Source: Lophius americanus (lineage: Eukaryota; Chordata; Actinopteri; Lophiiformes; Lophiidae). From it: a DNA stretch of 64,000 bases. The position numbers were made by a program, and so were the translations under genes. The notes under the pieces were generated by a model. The model did no database searches. It saw only the letters and a program-made list of their open reading frames with translations, and was not told where the DNA came from. Shown one piece after another: positions 59,401 through 64,000 of this stretch. The DNA lies in assembly GCA_037951165.1 (NCBI GenBank), contig JBBDHG010000028.1, positions 5,214,501 to 5,278,500 of the forward strand, read 5' to 3'. Every line of letters begins with the position of its first letter. Position 1 is the stretch's first letter.

Positions 59401-62400
59401 CCATCATCAAGTCACATGAAAAATAAACTTCAGGTAGCTTCACAACTATCAGGTGTATTTGTATCACCTTGGTGTCTATAGACTGGTAAGACCTAAAATT
59501 GTTTATTTCCATTGTCAGTAACTTTTTACCCGTTATTATGTATGAGTAAGCTGTCATTAATCACACAACTGATTTTTTTTATATAGAAAAGCTCTAACAT
59601 TATTATTAATACAACTCTTGGTGTGTGGGTCGATACTAAGATATTGATACTTCTGATCCCAGTGTTTCTCTTCTAGAATTGTTTTTCATATTAAAAGATC
59701 GATATTTATACTCTTAATCTGTGGGAAAAGTTTATTTTTATTATCACCACTAACACAATAGAAAGTAATAACCCCGTCACCAGAATCTAGTACCAGCTGG
59801 AACTACTTCTCTCGGTCAGACGTATCATGGCTCTGTAAAACGTTGATTATGACATTTTTTTTCAGAGTTCGAATTTGTTGTGTTGGATGTAAGCTTTAGC
59901 TGCAGTCTGCGGAAAGCAGTTCATTGAAATATATTGCCTGCGTTGAACAGCTATTTTCAGCAAATTAATAAATGGAAAGTTATGAAAGAAATACGACTGG
60001 CTTCCAAGCCCATCAGCACTGACCTCCATGTCAGTGGAGAAGGATCTTCTAACGGAACTGAAAGATAGCGGTGTCCTAAACGACCGTGTCATTCATTCAT
60101 TATCCATAAAGCTCATCTATGTGACGGGCGATGAAGTGGTGATGATGAAGTGGTGACTCTTCCAGGATGAACCCTGTGTCATTCACCAAGTTTTAAAGAA
60201 AGACGGTAGGATGGGCTTTTTACCCAAATGCTGAAGATTTAGTGAGTCTAGTGGATCCTCATTTATTGTAAATAGTTGTTGATTAGTGCTTTAGATGGCT
60301 GCTCTTGTTGTTTTGTTAGGACCAGAGTCAGTGGTCTGGTGCTGCCAGTGTGCTTTTGGGGATGTATGTTTAAGATGAGTGAAGTGTTATCGCATATCAG
60401 CATATACTTATGATAATGATAATAATCTATCCTTTATTTATCACGTTACACAGAACATAGATGGAGTACAACGTCGTGAAATTTATTCCTGCATTCAACC
60501 CAACCCTGAGGGATCAGTGGGCGGCCCCTGCGAAGCGCCCGGAGAGCTGAGGTTTCAGGGTCTCGCTCAAGGACCCACGATATGTTGAGTCCGATGCTGG
60601 GCTGGAACCCTGGTGTCCCTGTTGAGAGACGACCGCTGTACCCACTGAGCTAAAGCCTCCCACCCCATAACCAGAATATTAAGGATTTTGGGGAGACAAT
60701 GTTAGATCGGAGAGTTTAATTTATTTGGAGCTCGACACTTGGATGCCACCGGTGCTGCATTATATGTTAATATGCATTGCATATTATATTTCTGCTAGCC
60801 GACCACTGGCAGCCTATTTAAAACCAGCAGAGTTTTGTTGTCTTGTGGTGCAGAGACGGATGGTGGTTGTGGTTTTGTTGTTTTTACCAAGAGCTATAGC
60901 TTGAGTTCGTTCAGATTAACCACATCTCACGCAAAATAGAAGCACATTTGAAAAATGAGAGGTTGAGCACAAGACTGGCACGTCATGCAAATCATGTATT
61001 ATGGTAACAACATACCATACTGGGTGTATGATATTATTATATTGTGAAAATATTTATTATAAAATAATCTAAAAAATTTGGTGTTGGCTCATTGTTTGAT
61101 CAGGAAATCTTGATCAAATGTCGCAGTTACCCGACAACATTTAAGCTAAAATTCAGAGAAATGTTTCCTTTGTGTTATGAGAACGTTCAAGTGTTCAGAC
61201 TATAGCTTTGTTAAAAAGATTCTGGTAAACATGTATTATCCAAAACTGATAGTTGGCAGCAAAACATTTCAAAACCTGCACCACAAAAGACGACCGAGCA
61301 GGACGAGTGGACTATATCTGGGTATTTAAGAAACGGTGCAGAATCTCTACAGTTTTATGGTGGATCGTGAATCTGTACTGTAAAAGACACAGAGGAAGTG
61401 GAGCGATGAAATCACAGTCACGAGAATTTTAACGTTTTACAAAGAGACAAAAATGGAAGAATTCTCAAATGATCACATTCTGGGACCTGTTTTTAAAAGT
61501 TTTAATTTCAGGACCAGAGAACGCCGTTGTCATGAGGAGGAAAGTCCAAATCGCAGTTTACCGTTTCACTAAAAAACTGATATCGTGCAAATAGAACTTC
61601 AGTAGAGCCTGCAACTCCAACACCAACACGAAGCAATGGTCTTTAATTCAATAACCCCTGATCCAAAATCAAACTCACTCACAATATATTCCCTCTCTCA
61701 CTATATTAATGAAAGTGGACCCGCCCCGTTATCCAGAGCCTTAATTCTCCTATAGCTTTTATGCAAATGTGATGTTTATGATGCAACAATATTATGATAA
61801 TACAATAATTCTAAGCCTCTGGTACAATATATTGAGCATTTGCCATCGTAGACCGCTGACAACCCAGGGGCCTCTCCAGTTTTGGCCCCTGGCCCTCAGC
61901 CGGCTTGTGTTCGCCCCTGGCTGTGACTCCAGAAGAAAACAGGTTTGACAGCACTGGGTGTTTAACAAAATCTGCTGAATAGAATCCCTTTGCTGCCTGG
62001 TGGCCTTATGTGCCCTCTAGTAAAGCACTGCACATCCACTTTCCCCAATAAAGAAGCAGTCGAAGTACTGGGCTGCACCTACCCATGATGCCATTTGCAG
62101 GGCGCCCCGGAGCTCCTGATGGACCAGCTTTGTCTCATTATCCACGAAGTCGATGGCGGTTCCGATCCGCCGGTCCTTCCACATGCGGTTCCGCTTCCAC
62201 CAGGTGGCCATCATCATGCAAAGGAGCACCCAACTGATGCTGAGACCCAGGTACCCCGTCAGGTAGACCGGGTAGAGGAGCAGCAGGTATCGGCCAAAGT
62301 AGGAGAGGACTTCCATCAGAAGACGGTTGACAGCGGAGGAACTCATCTTCTCGGTGCTGCCGTGGATCGACAGGTTTTCCGCGAGCCCCGCAGCCCCTTT

Positions 62401-62457
62401 GACCGGATACATCTGTCCCTCCGCCGTCGTGGGGTCGGACTCCCGCTCCCCGAACAT
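39321..62457 (-). CDS. esyt3: Extended synaptotagmin 3 (ER-plasma membrane tether, lipid transfer)
   Basis: E-Syts anchor in the ER and bind the plasma membrane with C2 domains, moving glycerolipids through the SMP domain. The 23 coding exons are 62457-62083, 58957-58916, 56622-56488, 56004-55928, 55852-55783, 55706-55617, 55537-55482, 54681-54561, 54457-54281, 53397-53315, 52485-52437, 51336-51247, 51139-51077, 50997-50938, 46677-46606, 46478-46392, 43866-43717, 42354-41978, 41888-41790, 41460-41329, 41210-41105, 40123-40074 and 39354-39321. All phases join: 864 aa (human ESYT3 886). The ER hairpin is at about 56-87 (YPVYLTGYLGLSISWVLL), SMP at about 120-315 (RVILEPLIGDAPLVGGVTFF). C2A is at about 323-450 with calcium ligands (GKSDPY, YDEDTDKDDF). 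C2B, about 465-600, lacks them. C2C is at about 730-864 with a basic patch (RHRKKTHVRKR). An in-frame stop lies just upstream of the ATG. The linker NSIASSRFDLSD is ESYT3-like. Exon 10 has a weak acceptor (gggaag). Confidence 0.93.
39715..39775 (+). repeat. tRNA-like SINE fragment
   Basis: The words 'ttttgaacctgcagtgctgg' and 'tctatctactgagctata' resemble the B-box side of a tRNA-derived fish SINE. It is short, lies in the last esyt3 intron, and has no intact tRNA fold. Confidence 0.4.
40890..41055 (-). repeat. Fish MITE fragment
   Basis: The run 'caaccgcttatcctgttcg', then 'gggtacacccagggtga' and 'cctggtaccttcttgctgtgaggcaa' are landmark words of the common hAT-like MITE, reverse of the copy at 54765-55010. 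It lies in the intron next to esyt3 exon 21. Confidence 0.6.
41505..41523 (+). repeat. Poly(A) run
   Basis: About 18 uninterrupted A bases in an esyt3 intron, directly before the repeat fragment at 41530-41732. Confidence 0.9.
41530..41732 (+). mobile_element. Repeat fragment ending in a Tc1-like terminus
   Basis: The right part 'gctgttttggtagcaaaacttagggacctac' (landmark in pieces) and 'aatgttatggctgatgagtgta' matches the 3' end of the Tc1-like family at 52733-53259. The left part 'ggttggtagtttgatcccc' is SINE-like and recurs in form at 51840-51960. Confidence 0.5.
42600..43300 (+). mobile_element. RTE/Rex-like LINE, 3' end of reverse transcriptase
   Basis: The sequence follows the last part of a LINE ORF: a 'ggatatcaaggttcagttg' segment, 'gctttggtctcaagtgaaggagttaagtatcttggtg' (EFKYLGV-type block), then the 3' end with 'aacccaaccccagatgg' and a GGATGGAT tail at about 43290. 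The frame is broken. Its end resembles that of the LINE at 57060-58860. It lies in the large intron between esyt3 exons 17 and 18. Confidence 0.65.
43300..43575 (-). repeat. Copy of the unnamed dispersed repeat
   Basis: The reverse strand contains 'acaccaaggtgatgcaatta', 'cctgatagttgaga' and 'gaagtttattttat', plus the extension 'gtaatataatgatgttagagc' shared with 16055-16110. It directly follows the tail of the LINE at 42600-43300. Confidence 0.65.
44740..46075 (+). mobile_element. Nearly full-length Tc1/mariner transposon relic
   Basis: The plus strand gives, in broken frames, a helix-turn-helix half (QRSGAW, RWAGELERT-like) and a catalytic half. The latter includes a DESRF-type block near 45455, GGMSVIVWG near 45550, VDRRFLLVQDDARLHLSRVC at 45690-45750 and a degraded DWSSHSLELNP. 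The order is that of a Tc1-like transposase. An (AAT)n run interrupts the 5' part at 45005. Inactive. A shorter relative is at 22070-22660. It lies in the esyt3 intron between exons 16 and 17. Confidence 0.7.
45005..45043. repeat. (AAT)n microsatellite
   Basis: About 10 AAT units with one interruption, inside the Tc1 relic. Confidence 0.95.
46859..47110 (-). pseudogene. Duplicated pseudo-exon of esyt3 exons 13-14
   Basis: On the minus strand KDHNEISDNQKHGK (47041-47000) is a clear copy of the start of esyt3 exon 14 at 50997 (KDHNEITENQKHGK). Just upstream, HLDDTSNLP at about 47090-47062 matches the end of exon 13 (YLDNASNLP). The two are separated by only 20 bases (gtgagg...tttgcag), so the original intron has been cut to almost nothing. 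After KHGK the sequence departs and no good donor follows, so use as an alternative exon is unlikely but not excluded. It lies in intron 14, downstream of the true exon 14. Confidence 0.7.
47655..49700 (-). mobile_element. RTE/Rex-like LINE with endonuclease and truncated reverse transcriptase
   Basis: The minus strand begins with the typical endonuclease start LTVGTWNVTSLMGKAPEHV near 49350-49290 and continues with RYRLDIVGL, LGVGLLIAPQLSVDVLEF-like text, and RSMINFVVVSADLRPHVLDT near 48740-48690. A shortened reverse-transcriptase part follows at 48050-47665 (ITLLSLHGKVYARVLERRVR, DRVPRGILWRMLRKYG). A SINE is inserted at about 48020-48130. The catalytic FADD box and the rest are missing. Several frameshifts make it inactive, although the endonuclease frame is still long. 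It lies in intron 14 of esyt3. Confidence 0.8.
48020..48130 (+). repeat. SINE tail inserted in the LINE
   Basis: The words 'gcgctccacaaggggctgcc', 'gggtcaaatgcagagaagta' and 'tgtgactaataaaag' followed by TTCTTTCTTTC are the tail of a widespread fish SINE. The opposite-strand relative at 60425-60660 is longer. Confidence 0.6.
50396..50458. repeat. Perfect 26-bp inverted repeat with 11-base loop
   Basis: The arms at 50396-50421 and 50433-50458 are exact reverse complements, with core CATCATATCAGTACTTA. The whole 63 bases can form a hairpin or cruciform. It lies in the esyt3 intron between exons 14 and 15, and no transposon could be identified around it. Confidence 0.95.
51740..51960 (+). repeat. 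SINE-like dispersed repeat
   Basis: The stretch contains 'gttcgttcaatccctgggca' and 'atgtcaaagtgtccataagc', known landmark words of a common fish SINE tail, with a preceding degraded body. It lies in an esyt3 intron. Confidence 0.5.
52733..53259 (-). mobile_element. Deleted Tc1-like transposon with terminal inverted repeats
   Basis: The left end 'ctatcagtcataacattata' and the right end 'tataatgttgtggctgatgg' are inverted copies of each other with few mismatches. Inside, on the minus strand, is a decayed transposase piece, including 'cctggaagtttcgaggtagg' and 'ggacttatttgtccagcaga' on the plus strand. It is non-autonomous in its present state. It lies in the intron between esyt3 exons 10 and 11. 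Confidence 0.75.
53206..53221. repeat. Short (TA)n run
   Basis: About 7 TA units near the right end of the Tc1-like element. Confidence 0.8.
53428..53472. repeat. (ATT)n microsatellite close to esyt3 exon 10
   Basis: About 12 ATT units with one early interruption. It begins about 30 bases upstream (in transcript sense) of the exon 10 acceptor, inside the region where the branch point would lie. Confidence 0.95.
54765..55012 (+). repeat. hAT-like MITE copy
   Basis: The order 'gcatggtggcccagcagg', 'ttcccgtgtttgcaaaggtt', 'gaatggttgcctgtctttg', 'tcatctaggatgagacctgc' follows the very common fish GGCGGCACGGTGG-type element. It lies in an esyt3 intron. Confidence 0.65.
56028..56445. repeat. Partial copy of the hAT-like MITE
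   Basis: The ends 'caatggtggaccttaactatg' and 'cttaagtaaagcgtctgaatac' match the family found full length at 31688-32278. Interior AT-rich and non-coding. It lies in the intron between esyt3 exons 3 and 4. Confidence 0.65.
57060..58860 (+). mobile_element. RTE/Rex-like LINE relic with internal deletion
   Basis: The plus strand starts with an endonuclease block ('ggtacgtggaatgtcacctt' gives GTWNVTF, then 'ggtaccagctagacttagtt' gives YQLDLVGL). It continues to a Y/F-D-V/V-TSEL block near 57745. It then jumps to a short reverse-transcriptase piece (RVGHLQGCPLTL near 58500) and ends with the 3' tail 'gacccgaccccggataaa' and GGATGG units near 58835. Its end directly abuts esyt3 exon 2. Frames are heavily broken. 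It is a relative of the LINE at 47655-49700. Confidence 0.75.
59360..59625 (-). repeat. Copy of the unnamed dispersed repeat
   Basis: On the minus strand 'ttactgacaatggaaataaa', 'acaccaaggtgatacaaat', 'cctgatagttgtgaag' and 'cctgaagtttatttt' align with the copies at 16055, 11250 and 43300. It lies in intron 1 of esyt3. Confidence 0.65.
60425..60662 (-). repeat. tRNA-related SINE copy, minus orientation
   Basis: The order 'ctttatttatcacg', 'gtgaaatttattcctgcatt', 'agtgggcggcccctgcgaag', 'ggtctcgctcaaggaccca', 'gctggaaccctggtgtccc' and 'ctgtacccactgagcta' matches a widespread fish SINE, whose tRNA-like end is at 60610-60662. It lies in esyt3 intron 1. Confidence 0.7.
60663..62010. other. esyt3 intron 1, no other gene
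   Basis: AT-rich intron with no recognisable exon, RNA gene or transposon. A short GC-rich patch at 61850-61925 has no coding signal. Confidence 0.5.
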
Positions 62458-62719
62458 GGACTCAGTGGATCAGGGGTCCAATCTTCGGCGCACACGCCTC
62501 CACAGCAGACGGTTCTGGTGACACTTCCGTGTTTGGGAGAGCCAGAAGACCAACAGGTAGGAGGAGGCACACCTGCGGCCGAGGGTGGGGAGGAGCGACA
62601 ACCACCGATAATTCCACGGTGAAACCACAATCTAAAAATGTCTGCATGGAGGGACAAACCAATGATCTCAAAATGGTGACGTGGTACAGATACCTTTTCC
62701 TTTTCTTTTAGTTGGAACT

Positions 62720-63855
62720 CAGTTCAAAATCAGCCACGATTCCAGGTCATTTTTTTAATCAATTCATTTCATTTTAAATACTAAGAGACTAACTCAATAT
62801 CTTGGAGGTTGAAAATCCTATTTCTTTCATTTTGTTCATTTTGCTCATTTCCCTGTATTTTTCAGTACCAATTTCATCAAAACAGATGGCACACCAAAAA
62901 AACCAACTAGTTAAAGCATTCCATGACTGAAAAGTGAAGAGGAAGGAGATAAATGTGAAATTACCATCGCCTTTCTTAATAATAACAGAACATTAATACA
63001 GATGGACATTTTTTGTTTACAGAGATAAGCAGTTTTACTATACTATGTCTTTATTTTGATGAAGCTATCATTTTTAGACACTGAGTCTTTCTTTTGAGAT
63101 ACTAATTCAATATTTGGGAATGATTCCCGAATTAATTTCTCATTTGTCACTACTCAGTCTCAATTCTGGTTATTCACAAAAGAATGAATCTCGTCCCTTA
63201 CAATTTGACAGCAGATAATAATCCGAATAGTAATTCTGCCAGATTACTGCAAATGGCGCTAGAGCTCCTGATTTCATTTATCACCAGAATGTCTGTCTTA
63301 CATCTGGTATCTCAGATGTTGAATCTGAAGGAAAACTGAACCTTTAGTTTTAAATTTACTTTAATTTAAGATTAAATTGGAGCAAAATTGTTGTAACTCT
63401 ATGGTATTCATTCTGACCAGCAACGCTTTTCTTTCTGCCACTGAACCAAATCCAAATTAAATAAATATTTTTTATTGGAGCTGAAAAATTGTATAGTTTT
63501 GAAATAAACAATAGTGGGAGGAGTGTTTTAATGAGAAATGAAACCAAACACAATAAATCATTAAAGGCTTATATTTGTTACATGTATCATTTATTTTTGT
63601 TTCTGTGTAGGTAAATAAGTAAATACCCTCTCTCACTTTCTCTTTTCAATTTTTTTGTGATTCAACTGGTTATATATAACCAGAGCCCAATGTATGAGAA
63701 GAAGAGTAAAATCAACAAAATACTTTCTGCTGTTTAAAAAAATGTGTGTGTAGTGTGAATTAAGATCTGAGAACTGCTGGCATGTCTTTGTGCTGCTCTA
63801 ACAAACAACAGATGGAACAATTAAACACAGAGAATACAGTCAACAGATTGTAGAA
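62720..63855. other. Upstream of esyt3, no gene seen
   Basis: AT-rich sequence upstream of the esyt3 start. No TATA or CpG-island-like promoter could be placed with confidence; the mildly GC-rich part is 62470-62620, just ahead of the ATG. Confidence 0.45.
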
Positions 63856-63861
63856 CCCAGT

Positions 63862-63867
63862 TTTATT
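63862..63867 (-). terminator. Possible poly(A) signal of a gene beyond the window
   Basis: TTTATT on the plus strand (AATAAA on the minus strand) in the context 'cagttttattgtcaagga' looks like the end of a 3' UTR. If so, another minus-strand gene lies to the right of the window. No coding exon is visible to support it. Confidence 0.25.
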
Positions 63868-64000
63868 GTCAAGGAGGATACATTTCAATTTTAATCTCAA
63901 AACCAAAAGTGAAAGTTAAGTGGATTTAAACATGAGATAACATTTTATAATCCCATTTTCCTGGAACATAAAGAAAAAAGCCGATTCTTTCCATCAGGAT

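Noticed and set aside
60610..60662. A possible tRNA gene
   Set aside because: Only B-box-like words remain and no cloverleaf can be drawn; it is the tRNA-derived end of a SINE.
62095..62622. A 175-codon plus-strand frame opposite esyt3 exon 1
   Set aside because: It overlaps the well supported first exon of esyt3 on the other strand and has no motif of its own.

Overview
The window looks like a stretch of a ray-finned (teleost) fish nuclear genome. Genes are split into short exons with GT-AG introns. The spaces between them are full of fish-type repeats: Tc1/mariner relics, L1, L2 and RTE-like LINEs, a DIRS element, hAT-type MITEs, tRNA-like SINE tails and AT-rich microsatellites. One gamma-crystallin of fish type is present. 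No rRNA, tRNA gene, CRISPR array or bacterial operon was seen.

Four protein-coding genes can be rebuilt exon by exon, all on the minus strand. From right to left in transcription order they are: esyt3 (62457-39321, 23 coding exons, 864 aa), a large shugoshin, most likely sgo2 (28309-21136, 8 coding exons, 1053 aa), c2orf80/gonda1 (19727-15406, about 149 aa), and a two-domain gamma-crystallin (12622-9023, 3 exons, 176 aa). Splice phases join cleanly in every gene except at one weak c2orf80 junction. Between esyt3 and the shugoshin lies a degraded partial copy of the shugoshin 5' half, including its promoter (about 33.2-36.05 kb).

Layout. 1-9 kb: repeats (L2 LINE end, Tc1 relics, LTR-like direct repeats) and one unassigned coding-like exon at 2164-2370. 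9-12.7 kb: gamma-crystallin with a TATA box. 13-15 kb: MITE and DIRS relic. 15.4-19.7 kb: c2orf80 with a Tc1 relic in an intron. 20.8-31.1 kb: shugoshin, its poly(A) signal, internal repeat and CCAAT promoter, with a Tc1 relic and an L1 relic in introns. 31.7-36 kb: hAT-like MITE and the shugoshin partial copy. 36-39 kb: no gene seen. 39-62.5 kb: esyt3, whose introns hold two or three RTE-like LINE pieces, Tc1 relics, MITEs, SINEs, a duplicated pseudo-exon and a perfect 26-bp inverted repeat. 62.7-64 kb: no gene, but a possible poly(A) signal of a further minus-strand gene at the edge.

The genes do not form one pathway. Shugoshin protects centromeric cohesin, esyt3 tethers the ER to the plasma membrane and moves lipid, the crystallin is a lens structural protein, and c2orf80 has no known molecular function. 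The order gamma-crystallin / C2orf80 matches the human 2q33-q34 region (established knowledge), and human SGO2 is also in 2q33, which supports naming the shugoshin sgo2. I found no wholly new system. The most notable items are the double amplification in shugoshin (a repeat inside the gene plus a truncated neighbouring copy), the tryptophan-rich, methionine-poor fish gamma-crystallin, and a dispersed repeat of about 250 bp in five places that I cannot name.
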